The translations under genes and the position numbers were made by a program. 64,000 bases of DNA from Sapria himalayana (taxonomy: Eukaryota > Streptophyta > Magnoliopsida > Malpighiales > Rafflesiaceae): the NCBI GenBank assembly GCA_029783825.1, contig JAREIK010000801.1:9808891-9872890 (forward strand), in the 5' to 3' direction. This document shows, piece by piece, positions 11,007-23,400 of this stretch. The stretch's first letter is position 1; every line of letters starts with the position of its first letter. The notes beneath the pieces are model-generated. The model was not told where the DNA came from. It did no database searches and was given only the letters and a program-made list of their open reading frames with translations.

Positions 11007-12850
11007 GATTATCTTACAGAGTCTCTAAATATCTGAGTAAATCATATTAAATGTATAATTACTAATACTCACCTAACATACTAGATAAAATACTCTAATA
11101 TACTTTCATAGATGACATATCTTATAATCAATAGATATTACTTTTCAAATACTCGAATCTTGATTTTTTAGTCTATTAAGTAAATGAAATCTCAATTGAG
11201 AGTGAATCACCAGTGGATAAATAATACATAGGCAACTAAAATGACTTTTGTGACTTGATAAAAATAGAAACAATCAATCTCACTCAATTCTCATAAAAAT
11301 CATCTTTTTGATCTGGCAATGATGCATAAAAACACCAAAAGAGCAGAAAACAATGACACTAGACTCAACAATAATATAAAAAAAATGACTAACAATAACA
11401 TTATCAAGCAGTTTGGCTCATATAATTATGATATTGTTTACAACAATAACAAAAACTTTAAACTCGACAAAAAAAAATAAAAAAAAAATAATTGCTTGTC
11501 AAATGGGTATTAGCTACCAAATCTACTATGTTAGAATCTAAAGTGTGGTAGTGAGCAGAAAGTATAATGGACATAGACGTGTTTAAGTCAATAGCATCCA
11601 AAGAACAAAGTCTAGCAAACTTCTTGTCAAAAAGCATTTATATGACATGACCAAAAAATATGATCATAAAAGAACCAACCTAAATAAATCAAATAGTCTA
11701 TTAAATAGCCTCTAGACCTTGAAAAGGCCATCATATCTTAAGGTATAATGTTCAACACATTTCCCAAGTATGTTTCATCCTCCCATAAAAAAAGTAGGTC
11801 ATGACAACCTTATTACCTCTTAGAGTATCACTACAATGTATTCTAGCTCTCTCATTACCACAGCATGATGAAGACAATATAGTGTTATGCCTAATCAAAT
11901 CAATTCTATTCGATCTAATTCTCAATTTTTATTAAATTATTACTAGTAGTCACATTATAATTCCAATCATTTTCACATAAATTTCAACTGAAAATAAAAA
12001 TTTGAACGAACTAAGATGATATTACATAAAATTTTTGAATAATAAGTATTTCAAATAATTTAATCACCCACATACTATCTCAACGCTGCAACCAAAAGTC
12101 TTTTTCTATGCCACCATGTTGATCACCATAGAATAATGACAAGGACCTCGCGAAAGGTTCTATACCGACTCATGATCATCTAAAGCATGATATTATCATT
12201 ATTTCTACTTGTTATGGTTTGTAGGGAATTAGGGAGAGAGAAAAGATGAGAAAGGAAAGATGAGAGGAAACATTAATATTCTATTTTTCACTAATTTAGA
12301 AAATAATAATATAACACATAAATATTAATATCGAGACAACTCACATATCATGTGTTCTCATTCAAACAAAATAAGATAAAATAAGATAAAATATAATAAA
12401 AACAAAACAGAACTACAACACCCTTTTAAGTTGATGCATTTACTTTACAAATACCTAATTTAGAGGAGAGAAGAAATAGTTATGGTCATTTATATATCTT
12501 TGTGAAGATATTTTCAATGTACTCACTAATATGCATGTAGGTGAAAATTATTAAACCATCTTTTATCTTCTCTTACATGAAGTGACAATTGATCTTAATA
12601 TAATTTATCCTCTTGTAAAACATCCAATTAATAGCAATAGGATAAGTTGTCTGGCAATCAGAGCAAAGTGTCATCGACCACTAATCTCATAGACAACTCT
12701 TTTAAAAAATGACTATCTATTGAAGATCACAAATGCTTGACATCATAGCTCTCTATTTTACATCTGTACTTAATCTGAAAATATTAATTTGTTATTTACC
12801 TTTCTAAAAAATAAGATTACATTAAAAAAAATAATTAACTTAATGACAGA
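11007..12850 (-). pseudogene. Copia relic (minus strand), shared block family
   Basis: Positions 11090-11860 align by eye with 31120-31900, and in part with 33225-33900 and 58450-58800. Shared antisense phrases include TTATAATCAATAGATAT, TCACTCAATTCTCATAAAAATCATC and a GTGAGCAGAAAGTATAATGGACATAGACGTG-like stretch. In the 31.6 kb copy, the block reads on the minus strand as a degenerate WIIDS(G)A protease motif, so I assign these to Copia gag/protease. Positions 12430-12720 resemble the RNase H tail. Around 12331-12363 there is an antisense copy of the short LTR core. No frame is open. Confidence 0.5.
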
Positions 12851-13351
12851 CATAATTATTTGAGGCCCATAGCACACAAAGATAGAAAAATATTTTGGGG
12901 CCTTAAAACAAAATATACAATTAATGTGAGTTTTTTTGTGAGACACTCTACTTATTATATATATATATATATGTATATTATTTTTACTAAATATTATTTA
13001 TAATTTTTATCTATTAATGAAATATAATCAAATAACATATATCAAATAAAAAAATCAAATATATTTCTAATTATCATAAGCATTTAGAGTTCTAAAATAA
13101 AACAATACAATTTCAACAATAAATATGCAAAATAATAAGATACCAAACATATTGTCTTTAGTTTTTAAAAGAAGATTTTAAAAATAATATGATTTGTGGG
13201 AGAAGAGCTTTGAAAATAATTGATTTATGGAGGTGAAAAAATTCAAAAAAAATATGTTTTGTGGGGAGAGTACCTGAAACGAGACACTTTTGTCTATGCC
13301 TGGTGGAGCCTGGGCTTTAGGTGTGCCTGAGGCATTTCTTTAATAACTATG
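12851..13351 (-). mobile_element. Small non-autonomous hAT (501 bp)
   Basis: The left end CATAATTATTTGAGGC and the right end (reverse-complemented CATAGTTATTAAAGAAATGCC) match the termini of the larger hAT at 24434-28536, including the phrases TTTTGGGGCCTTAA and GGGCTTTAGG.G.GCCTGAGGC. The flanking 8-mers ATGACAGA and ATAGCGGA agree at 5 of 8 positions, consistent with an old target duplication. It has no coding capacity and looks like an internal-deletion derivative of that family. Confidence 0.7.
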
Positions 13352-14360
13352 ATAGCGGATCTCTTTTTGTGATCACGAGAGTCTCATAAGAATCTAAGTA
13401 CGACTCTACTCATTTATGCTCATAATCCCCAAATAAAATCTCAGTCTTGAGTCATATTCACATATCTAAGAATCTGAAAAATAACATACATAAGAATTTA
13501 TCTAAGAAAATTTAAAAAATGAGTAATTATACTTATTATATACATGATATCTAATCTAATAACTATTAGATTATTTAATTTTCATGTTCTCCTATTTCTA
13601 AAAAAATCAACTAAATTATCAATATATATGAACAAGTTTATTATCAAATCAAATAGTAAGTTGACTAATACATATCTCATCGTGCTAAGATCATATAAAA
13701 TATCTAAAACATAAACCATATTCTTTTAGGTTCAATAGAATTTATTACCACCATAGATTGTTTTCACCATCATTATCACTGGAAAATGGCACCACCAAGT
13801 TCTTCATAGTGTCAATGCTTGGTGCACACAATGAGTGCGTGCCAGCTACTATCGGCAGAACACAATAACATGTGTTTCCTTCTTCAACTTGTGCATGTGT
13901 GCACTATGCTGATACAGTACACATATCTTTCCTCTCTCTCCAAGGTTTGTAACCTCTACTATTCGTGAAGTTGGTTTTCACTATGAAATTGGCTTTAATA
14001 TCATATAAAATTAAATGTCATATAAAATAAACTCATAATTAACTCAAAAAAAAAAAACAAATAATGTACATGCAAAACTAATTGAGATTACACACAAACC
14101 AAGTATTCATATCAAAAGTGCAAGAAATAAAAACTACTAAAAAAATAAAATTATAAAGCAGTAAATGACAATATATCATTTTAAGAAACACTTGAAATAA
14201 GTACATTGTGCTGATATAGTGAACATGTCTTTCCTCTCTCAAGGATATTGACTCTGATATCATATAAAATCCAAGGCCACAAAAAATTATATACACAAAA
14301 AACTCTTATATAATGAGAAAAACTAACTGTGATAACCCAAAATATCAAGTGTTCTCATTA
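13352..14360 (-). mobile_element. Non-coding LTR-element fragments (antisense)
   Basis: An antisense tRNA-Met primer-binding site (ACTCTGATATCA, 14251-14262) abuts an antisense LTR whose core AACTGTGATAACCCAAAATATCAAGTGTTCTCA lies at 14327-14359. A leader rich in TGCACA / GTGCAT words lies at 13740-13970, followed by a second degenerate PBS-like TTAATATCATATAAAA near 13992. At least two nested or tandem copies of the same short LTR family seem to be present. Confidence 0.55.
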
Positions 14361-15640
14361 AAATGTAAGAAAATAAAAACTATGAGAAAAAAGAAAACTA
14401 TAAACAACATCATATTAATTTTTAAAAATGTCTAAAATATTAAAAAAACTATAAACTAGAATGAAAAAATATATATTTTCATGTAAAGAAAGAATAATCA
14501 TCAAAAAAATAATAACATACGTCGTATAGTAATCTCTCTCGAATTTTATCTATTTTATATCATCATATATCTGATTATATCAAATCAAATGAAAACTTAC
14601 ATATAATAGTATGATGAGCATGACAAAAAACATTAGTATGCTTTCCAATATAACATGCTCACACTACGAAGTAAAAATGCCCTTTAAACTAGGAGAAATA
14701 ATTCTCAACTTAACCAAAAAATAGTAACCAAATTAATAATGTACAAACAAATTATCAAACACACCCAAATATCTAGTATATGATCCTATTGTAGTAGAAA
14801 AAAATATAATTGAATTTTCAAGATATTGCAAACACACTCAAAGAAAGTCATCATCAATCATAAGATATTGCAAACAAATATCAATATAAGAAAAAATAAA
14901 TTCATAATTGAATTGTCAAGATAGATACCTCATAGAAAAAAACTAGCAAAAAAAAAAAAATGAATAAGTAAAATACCATGAAAAAATTTAAAACCAAGTT
15001 GAATATTATATTGTCCAATGACTCTCAGATAATGACCATTAGCTACAATAATATTCACTATACAAGCAAAGAATATGGCAAAAAGAGAGCAATTACAGGT
15101 AATATAAGAGTATTAGCTCCCTCAATTGTCTGTTATGCTTTTGATCTCTCTTAAAATTATACTCAATAATTATTTTTTGTATGACTCATCCCCTTCTAGT
15201 GTCAATACTAAACCAAGATTCTTCTATATCTACCTCTTCTACAACTAGTACCCTCTTGACTACTAACATGTGTAGCATGAGATATCTCTTAAATATCTAG
15301 CTGTTTTCCTCAAATAAATTGAACATCTTGGAGTCTAATAAAAAAGTCATTGTATCCTAAAACCTTATTTTGGAATATTAAAAAGTCAATAGACAATGAA
15401 TACAAAAATATCATGTCCAAAAAATTTTCTAAGTGTCTCATTCTCTTTGTAATCTCAACTTCTACTGAAAACACCTCTAGGAACTGCATAGCCAGCCAAG
15501 TGCACTGTACATAGTGAGTGGTAGCCTATCCAGAATTGATGAATCTCACTATTCTCAATCAAAGAAGCTGAACAATTATATCATGCATTTGTATCATCTA
15601 AAATGAGTATAAAAATACAGCAAACAGTTACATCTAACAA
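14361..15640 (-). other. A+T-rich retrotransposon debris
   Basis: No open frame is present. Phrases such as CATCATATATCTGATTATATCAAATC and AATAGACATATC-like words recur in the other Copia ruins of the window. I see no termini or intact domain. Confidence 0.35.
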
Positions 15641-15659
15641 ATCATATCATATGAAAAAG

Positions 15660-15903
15660 TTAAAGTCGACTCCAACTTAATGGATTGGCACATCACCACC
15701 AGAAGTAGAGAATATGCCGATTGACATTTTTCCCTCAACTCATCACTAGGTGGTTCTTTTATAAGGTGGTCAAGCATTCTTGGACCATAGAATCAAGTCC
15801 AGACTCTTGTAGCCCATTGAAAGTAATTCTAGTTTCCAAGCTTCCTGTCGAGATTTGATTCATTTTTTATTTTTTTGGAGCACCCGACATGTAGACTACC
15901 ACA

Positions 15904-15939
<36 letters not shown>

Positions 15940-16680
15940 CAAAGGTAAAAAATGAGCTGGGAAACCCGAACCCAGCTTGCAACATGGCTGCATAATGGCC
16001 CAGGTAAGACCAGACAAGAAATGAGTTGTGCCTAAAACAAGAATAGGGCCAAGCATTTTGGCCCTCAAACCAAATATTATTCTACACAACACAACCTGGC
16101 ATGACAGCCTAGTAGGGCTAAATCCTGCCTTGTGGCAAAAATGACCAATGTCGTGCTCGAGTCGACCCTCGGATCATGCTTATTTTCTTTGAGCAATGTG
16201 AACATCATGCTTCCAACATGAATTTTATGGGAGCACTCTTGCAAAAAAAAATTACTCCCAACTCGAATTTGATGGAAACACTTTTGGAAAAAAAAATGCT
16301 CCCGACTCAAATTTTATGGGACCACTTTAGTAAAAAGAAATCTCATCAAGGATTGGATGAATGTTTGTTCTCATTGCTCAAGGAAAACACGGATGCATTG
16401 TTATGCCTATAAAAAAAATTAAAATCTTCCTAAGAGGCTAAGACCAGACTGAGGCTAGTTTGGACCAACATAAGGCCAGCAGGGTCCGGCTCCAGTTTGC
16501 CCAGAATGAACCCAAGCTAGGATGGATTCGAGCAGTTTTAGGCCAGACATGACCAGGTAATAGTACCGAGTCATGCTGAATGTTCGCTAGACTGACCCAG
16601 TCAGGAATGACCTGGCACGACCTAGGTAGCCTACAGACCAATGGGATGTGTCAGGCTGTCACCTCAAGTTGTATTCCTAA
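15660..16680. other. G+C-richer repeat region with (AT)n and a 3-copy repeat
   Basis: A block rich in CCAGG/GGCC words (15960-16130 and 16430-16670), of the style seen in subterminal regions of hAT-Ac elements, surrounds an (AT)n run at 15907-15935. Three tandem units of 43-45 bp occur at 16221-16265, 16266-16308 and 16309-16350 (core ATTTTATGGGA.CACTTT...AAAAAAAAT.CTCCC). No transposase remnant is visible here. Confidence 0.5.
16221..16350. repeat. Three tandem units of about 44 bp
   Basis: The units start at 16221, 16266 and 16309. Each begins AATTT(T/G)ATGGGA and contains an A run followed by CTCCC; the last unit is degenerate. Confidence 0.8.
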
Positions 16681-16961
16681 AATAATGTTTTAAATTAAAA
16701 ATTTTTTCTTTTAGTTTCTCCTTCTATGCTCTCTCCATTCTCCTTCACAAAACCTAACCCTAACCATCACCGAACACTTACAAATGGAAATAGTCAAAAC
16801 TTTAATCTCCTCCATAAGTATGTCATCTAATAAACTAAATCATCATAAACAACTAAATAGGCCCTAATTTGGGTTCTACCCAAATTAGGAACCAAGAAAA
16901 TTGGGCTTTCTGAATAGTTCCGCCACACAAACTAGAGAATTGGGTTTTCCCTAGAGTAATG

Positions 16962-17106
16962 ACTCTGATATCATATTAAAGTTCAAAATCATGCAACAAA
17001 TATAACAAACTGAATAAATTCAATGAATATGAAACAATGTATATGGTATCCCCTTATACAATGGGCAAATATAATTGGTATAGCACACAATTTGCGTGCT
17101 CATATC
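16962..17106 (-). mobile_element. Antisense LTR with primer-binding site
   Basis: The PBS complement ACTCTGATATCA is at 16962-16973. It is followed by LTR sequence ending in the family core (TAATTGGTATAGCACACAATTTGCGTGCTCAT, 17072-17103). Confidence 0.6.
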
Positions 17107-17179
17107 ATTAGTGCAATAAAGTAGAAACCAATAAATTGTTGAGTTGTAAATTACAACAATCTATATATTGACATAGTAT

Positions 17180-17660
17180 CATTGCTCTCTCAACTTGACA
17201 CCAACAATGAGTTAAAAGTCCCTCACAAAAAATTGACACCAACAATGAGTTCGTGTCACTCACAAATGCTTCACCAAAATTCTATCTTTTTTTTGCTTGT
17301 GTGTCTACTATGCATGACTGCGGAGCACAGTGCGTGCTACTGTATGCATCTGCTACATAGTATGCACAGTGAATTTTCATACAAAATTTTGAACAAATTT
17401 GCATGCCTAGGGTTTTGCAAGATGCTGAGTAAGAGTACCTTTTGTGCACAGATTTTCAGATACCTACCATAATCCCACAATACACAGTAGGTGTCTCATA
17501 CTTTCACCTAATATAATGCCAGTAGTGCACCTTCAGTGTGCCTAGGGTTTATAATAACTCTGCTATGATACCATGTAAAAATTCAAGTCACAAGAGTCAC
17601 CCTTATACAATGGGCTAATTCGATTGGGACAATCCACATATTGGGTGCTCATATTCATTA
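17180..17660 (-). mobile_element. Antisense LTR plus TGCA-rich leader
   Basis: The leader at 17200-17555 is rich in GCACAGTG, TGCATC and GTGCTAC words. A PBS complement GCTATGATACCA (17562-17573) and an antisense LTR core (GGGACAATCCACATATTGGGTGCTCATAT, about 17626-17654) follow. Short open frames across the leader encode no recognisable domain. Confidence 0.6.
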
Positions 17661-17725
17661 TACATTAAAGAAAGAAAATTGTGTGAAACCTAATAGACAT
17701 TGTGTGAGAAATTATATAGGCATAC

Positions 17726-18148
17726 CTGCATGGATGACTTCGTTAAGTCGTGTTGAGCTACATGCAGTTTTGTATTGAAAGAGGAGACATACTTTTGCTT
17801 CATGGTCTCACAAACTGTCCTCAAAGACTCCTCAGTCAAGGTTAGACAAGATACACCGCCAACAGCATCACCATTAATATGTAAATTTTCTTTTATATCA
17901 CTCCTTTGCTTCTTCGCAGAAAATTTGGCAAAACTTTCAGCGAGGTTATGATGGATGTGAATATTCAACAAAGGGTCCAAGGAAAAATCTTCTGAGTGTT
18001 CTTCACTTATTTCCATTGCTTCTTTGTACAATGCCATACCTTCAGCAAAATTTTGCTTGATCATAGCTATCCCAGCAAGAGCATTTAACGCAATAACTAA
18101 CTTCCTGAGAGATTCTTCCCCTTCTATCTTCGTCTTGCTGACAAGAAC
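17726..18148 (-). CDS. SHPRH: SHPRH-like exon E (TPR-like helical region)
   Basis: This 423-nt exon (141 codons, phase 0 at both ends) begins VLVSKTKIEGEESLRKLV. It contains ALNALAGIAMIKQNFAEG, ALYKEAMEISEEHSEDF and LDPLLNIHIHHNLAE, which form a helical TPR-like segment found between the SNF2 lobe and the RING in this family. The exon then passes through a variable, charged stretch and ends at DLTKSSMQ. The acceptor AG is at 18150-18149 and the donor GT at 17725-17724. A degenerate LTR copy begins about 70 nt beyond the donor. Confidence 0.92.
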
Positions 18149-19059
18149 CTGCATGATTATAATTACAGAAAAAGTTACAAACTTTTTATGCAAGATACTT
18201 TCTGTTGATGCATATGTAGTTTTTATGTGTAACCCTTTTTTAGTTTTATGATGCATATGTAGATTTGTTGTGTAACAATCTTTTAGTTTTATGATGCATG
18301 TGTAGATTTGATGCATATAATTGACTAAAGCACATGCCTTGTAGGTTAAATGATGACATGTGAATACATCTAAAATGGAATTTACAATTAGTGACTAGTA
18401 GCAATGAGATTGTGATTGTTTCCAAAGCCACCATGGCAACTAGGCACCACAATTTGGCATCATTTCAAGGGTAATTTTACAGAACATTTAGCTCTAAATA
18501 AAAAAAAACATGCATTTTAAGGGTTTGTTAGAATTTTTGTTTGAACTTTTTTTGCTTTTATTTTTTTTTCTTTTTTGAATTTGTGGCAATTTCATTAGTG
18601 TTTCTAGTTGTCATTTTACTTTTATAAAGAGAGTACCTAACATGTGTGCAATATAATCTTCTTTTTTTTTTATAAGCTAGCATTTTTTGTTTGGATATTA
18701 TATTTATTTTTTATTTTAGTGAGATTTATTATAATTTTAGTTTACCAAAATTGATGTTGTGTGGGGGAATGGGTGATACTTTGTTGTGCAATGGTGTAGG
18801 GCAAGGAAGCACGGACACGGCTCCCTACAGCCGTGTCCACGTGTCCGACACCTGAACACATAGACACGACACGAACACGGCACGGATACGTGACTGATAC
18901 ACCACGTGGTGTATCATTGCACAATCCGTATCCGATACGCCACGTGGAGTATCGGATGGTTACGTCGGCAGCCGTATCCACGTCTATAGTGCCCGATGTC
19001 CGACGACGTCGGGTTGCCAACGTTGCAGCATGGGCGACGTTGGCCACTGGCATGGACGG

Positions 19060-19560
19060 GCACGATTTGAGGGGAGAGGAAGGGGCGGCGTAATTTGAGG
19101 AGAGAGGAATGGGCGGCGCGATTTGAGGGGAGAGGAAGGGGCGGCACAATTTGAGGGGAGAGGAAGGGACGGCACGATTTGAGGGGAGAGGCAGGGGCGG
19201 GCGGGCGTGATTGAGAGGAGAGGCAGGGGCGGGCGGGCGTGATTGAGGGGAGAGGCAGGGGCGGGCGGGCGTGATTGAGGGGAGAGGCAGGGGCGTGCGG
19301 GCGTGATTGAGGGGAGAGGGGCGGGCGGGCGTGATTGAGGGGAGAGGGGCGGGCGGGCGGGCGTGATTGAGGGGAGAGGGGCGGGCGGGCGGGCGTGATT
19401 GAGGGGAGAGGGGCGGGCGGGCGTGATTGAGGGGAGAGGGGCGGGCGGGCGGGCGTGATTGAGGGGAGAGGGGCGGGCGGGCGTTATTGAGGGGAGAGGG
19501 GCGGGCGGGCGTGATTGACGGGAGAGGCAGGGGCGGTCGTGCTTAAGGGGAGAGGCAAGG
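19060..19560 (+). repeat. G-rich minisatellite (about 18 units of 28-36 bp)
   Basis: Units contain TTGAGGGGAGAGG plus a GGGCGGGCGGGCG segment of variable length. Units to the left (G.GGCG.AATTTGAGGGGAGAGGAAGG) differ from the homogenised right-hand units, giving a gradient of unit types. Many units satisfy the four-G-run rule for a G-quadruplex on the plus strand, which is the template strand of the host gene. It is a tandem repeat without unique spacers. Confidence 0.92.
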
Positions 19561-19564
19561 GCAT

Positions 19565-19845
19565 AAAATAAAATATTTTTATAAAATAAAATAAAAAAAT
19601 ATATATTTTTATATAATAGAATTATAAAATATTATTTTATAAAATAAAATAATTATAAATATTATCTTATAAAATAAAATAAAATAAAATATTTTTATTT
19701 TATAAAATAAATAATATATATTTATTTTATATAATAAAATATTTTAATTTAATTTAATTTAATAAATTTTATAAAATACCTAATATTTATAATTAATAAT
19801 TTTTATTTTTATTTTTATTTTTATTTTTATTTTTTTATCATGTCG
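19565..19845. repeat. A/T-only low-complexity tract
   Basis: Simple ATAAAATAAAAT and ATTTTTATTTTT patterns with almost no G or C directly abut the G-rich minisatellite, giving an abrupt composition switch within one element. Confidence 0.85.
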
Positions 19846-20209
19846 TATCCTAGCCGTATCTGTATCCTAGTTTTTTTAGAATTTATCGAGTCCCCGTATC
19901 ATGCCGTGTCGTATCCCCGTGTCTATGTCCGTCTCCGTACTTCTTAGGTATAGGGTAACAACAAGGTTGTTACAATACTAGTCAAGATATATTCAGATTA
20001 AAATTTGAAGGGTTGTTGCATTTTCTTTAGTATTTTTAGCTGTTATTTTACTTTTAAGATAAAAATACTGAACATGTGGGTTGTCCTGATCCTTTTTTTT
20101 TTCTAAATTATAGGTTGGAGTTGGCTGTTTGGATGTGATTTTTTTTTCATATTAGTGAGTTTTATTATGGTTCTCATTTATTAAATTCAACAAAATTATT
20201 GAAATTGTT

Positions 20210-22480
20210 TTAAAACTATCTTATCTTATCACTTTTTTTTATTTATATACATCATAAAAAAAACATAGTATAATTTATAAATTATATTTTTATAGTAAAC
20301 TAATAATTTTGTCATGAAATCTAAGTCATAAGTATGTTTCTCATGATTCGAAAATTTGTATTGCACTATAGATACCATATTCTCAAAATGATAATAATAA
20401 CAAAAGTGAAATCACTCAATAATTAATCAAACATGAATGAGGAGTATATATAACTCCAACTTAGATTGGGACAGCTTATATATTAGATGCTCAAATCCAT
20501 AAAATATAAAAAGAAAAAAAAATAAAAACAAATAAAAAAGGAAGCTTGGAGAAAAACAAAATGAGTTGAGGTCTATTCAAAGCATTGGTAGAAATATTTA
20601 ATGTTTGATTTGTTGAATATATATAAACTATAATAATATTCTCATCTTGAATCTTCTACTTAAAAAAAAATAATTCACCTCTATATAATTCATTGCTCAT
20701 TAAATATTAAATTCAAGAATATATGTCTAGTTTTCTAATCATCATATAAAAAAGTTTTAGAAAAAAAATATATATATGATATCCTCATATAAATATATGA
20801 TCCAAAGTACTCCATATGTGACCATCATCATCACTCAACTTTTTCTTTACATTAAATCTTAAAATAATCCTTTGTCATTTATTTTTTCAATAAATAAGAA
20901 TACCTCCAAAAAAAAAAAAACAAAAAATCATAGTGAACCTTATCTTAGTGCAAGTTAATGTCAATCTTAAATTCAAAGACTCGATTGAATTGTACATGAT
21001 TGTCATTATTAAAAATAATCTCAACCTTGAAATATTTTCATATATCTCAATATGTAAATAGTTAAGTCTAGGTAAGCCTACTAAAAAAAATCTAGAAAAT
21101 GATTAACAATATTGAATGTATAAGTTATATCTAAATATAATAATAATAATCAAATAATTAATTTTTTATTATTTGATATCATTATAATATGGAATAATAA
21201 ATCTAGATGTAACCAAGAGATGAGACTCTTTCATAAATGAAAAACCCAAGCGGGACGACATGGGAATAAAGAAAAATAATATATCAAAATATTTCTTTTG
21301 GATTATTATCTTTATTAGGCTCATTAAAAAATAGTGTTGCTAAAAATATATAATATTATCACTTACTATTATTCAATCAGTCTTAGATAGATAATACGCA
21401 TACCCTTTGTGAGTATTGGACTAACCAAGATCGACACACTTAATCACCCTAGATGTTATCTTGGCACATCCTAAGGTAAGATATTTAACAAAACAAGTGA
21501 ACCTAAATACTATATGAGATAAGTTAAATAATTCTTTCCAAAATAAAAGATCTGGAATGACATATAATAAAAAATAATAGAATAACACATTTAGTTGATA
21601 AAATAATTTATGATTAAAACCACAACTTCAAAAATACATTAGAACGTGTCTATCAAATAGGAGTGTCAAAGCTATATCAACTAAATATTTATTCTTACTA
21701 TTACAATCAGTTTCTATGAGTGTGAGCTAGTACATGAATTTAAAAATATGATCTCATAATCAATATAATAAATATTAAAGCCACCAAACATATAGTTCAA
21801 TATATTATCATTACTAATAATTTTTAAGTTATTATTAAATAAATTATTTTTATGAAATGATTGAAAATAGAAATATGTATATTTTAAAATAAAAGTTATA
21901 TACTAAATAAAATATGAATAATCATCAATAAAAATAATAAAATATATAAATGCATCTTGAGTCTCAACTCTTTAAAATGCTCATATTTCTAAGTATATCA
22001 AATTGAACAAGTCCCCACTCACATACGAACACAAGTCTGACAAATCAAAAAAAAAAGTTATGGTGTGTTTTTAAAACTGAACTGACGAGCTCTATTGTGT
22101 TTTCGAACTCAATTTGGCTAAAGATGAGTAACAAGGTCAAAAAGCAACACTAAATCAACACTCAAACATAATGAAATAACCAACCATAAAAAAATATATA
22201 GTCCAACATAATTAGTACCAAATAAAATATTTTTTAAAGCTTTTTGATCATACATGACAATATCTTTGAAAAAAAAATAAGTCAGAGTAGAGTTATTTTT
22301 AACAATAACTCACATAAAGAAGACTAACTAAATAATCAAGAATAAAAATACACAAAAAATATATCAAATTGACTATTATATCAAAAACATTAGATAAATT
22401 TTCATTAATTATTATAACATTTATGAAATAATAATGAAAGATAATGAAAAATGAGCTATTACTTGTCATATAATAATTGG
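20210..22480 (-). pseudogene. A+T-rich Copia ruins
   Basis: An antisense LTR core lies at about 20463-20495. Positions 22460-22530 resemble the protease-region block of the copies at 31.6 and 11.5 kb (TTGGCTTATGAGTCTATCATCTATAAGTCTAAAGTGAGAATATGGTC). Positions 20940-21060 resemble the RNase H tail region. There are no open frames; boundaries are approximate. Confidence 0.4.
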
Positions 22481-22849
22481 CTTATGAGTCTATCATCTAT
22501 AAGTCTAAAGTGAGAATATGGTCAAAAACTATAAAACCAAAATATATTAACAATAGGTTATTATCTTTGAGAGTATTTTTAGTGCACTCCTCTTTACTAA
22601 GTGTCACAGTAGAAGTATTCTATGTGAACCCCTTGATAACTCCAATAATCAACATATTTTTCTCAATAATTTTTAGTACTATTAGTATCCTCTCCAAAAA
22701 ATAATTAGCATTTCTTCATATAATAATTGTACAAAAAAAATTCTTATGGCTACATACAAGCATCAAGTCACTGATCAATATAGTGATATTATTGCGATAT
22801 AAAACTTTTATTTTTTTTATTTTTAGATTATTACATTATGAATATGACC

Positions 22850-23400
22850 ACTCAAAATGTGGATTGTTCAATCCAAATAGCACATTACATGCGTGTATTT
22901 CCGATAGACATTTTAATAAATAGTGAATTCTATTAATGTGTGTTTGATAGCCTATATATCAATATGGTATCAAAGCCCAAACACCAGGAAACACAAACCC
23001 TAGTGTTTCAACAACAAAAAACATGTGCATTGTAACAAATTTGTGCATTATAGGGTTTATGTTGTGTAAGAGTGAAAAAATAGTGTTGCATCATTAGTGG
23101 AAAGGTGCACAAAAGGTGTGCCCCACCTTATTTTTTCATAAAGTAAAAGAAGAATAGGAATATCAAGTGGAGAATATGCGCACAAAATCCCTAGAGATGC
23201 TTTGTAAAAAATAAGAACACCACAAACCCAAGGCACATCATTTACCCTAGCCACTCTAATACGAACATTGTACAAAAGTGCACAATAGCAACATTCAAGA
23301 GTTGTACATAAAACATCTACACATAAAGTGTTTAAAAAAACATAAACAATGCGCACCTTGGAGCACATCCTAGGGCGAAGCATGCACAAAATATTTCAAA
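22850..23400 (+). mobile_element. LTR remnant with PBS and TGCA-rich leader
   Basis: A plus-strand LTR core (GACCACTCAAAATGTGGATTGTTCAATCC, near 22849-22877) leads to a tRNA-Met primer-binding site TGGTATCAAAGC (22965-22976). A leader rich in GTGCA and TGCAC words follows to about 23400. Open frames here are not protein-like. Confidence 0.6.

Larger units (their letters stand above)
242..17725 (-). other. Giant intron (17.5 kb) of the SHPRH-like gene
   Basis: This intron lies between exons E and F and begins GTATGC at its 5' (right) end. It contains, from left to right, a SINE candidate, minus-strand Copia ruins, a full-length LINE, a small hAT, and at least three antisense copies of a short LTR family. 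The stretch 242-840 is A+T-rich with poly-T and poly-A runs, and I see nothing identifiable in it. Confidence 0.8.
18802..19947. mobile_element. Non-autonomous hAT with G-rich minisatellite core
   Basis: The terminal inverted repeats CAAGGAAGCACGGACACGG (left) and CTAAGAAGTACGGAGACGG (right, reverse-complemented) match at 15 of 19 positions. The flanks GTGTAGGG (18794-18801) and GTATAGGG (19948-19955) are a 7/8 target duplication, the length typical of hAT. Subterminal segments carry many CACGG / GATACG words and the palindrome ACACCACGTGGTGT (18900-18913). The interior is a G-rich minisatellite followed by about 270 bp of almost pure A/T. It encodes no transposase. Its termini share GCACGGACACGG with the hAT at 53032-56500. 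Confidence 0.78.
18560..20210. repeat. Diverged direct-repeat pair flanking a hAT insertion
   Basis: Positions 18580-18760 and 20015-20190 share the same succession of phrases (TTAGT.TTT.TAG.TGT.ATTTTACTTTTA, .A.CATGTG.G, a T run, TTTGGAT.T.AT, TTAGTGAG(A/T)TTTATTAT). Both contain the plus-strand LTR core seen elsewhere (ACATGTG(G/T)GTTG / GTGCAAT). They may be the two LTRs of one very short element, into which the hAT at 18802-19947 inserted, or a duplication. Confidence 0.5.

Noticed and set aside
18742..19175. Pro/Ser/Arg-rich open frames on the minus strand
   Set aside because: They are translations of the minisatellite and terminal repeats of a hAT element, open in several frames because of repeat composition.
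19060..19560. CRISPR-like array of repeated units
   Set aside because: The units are contiguous tandem repeats with no unique spacers, inside a plant transposon.
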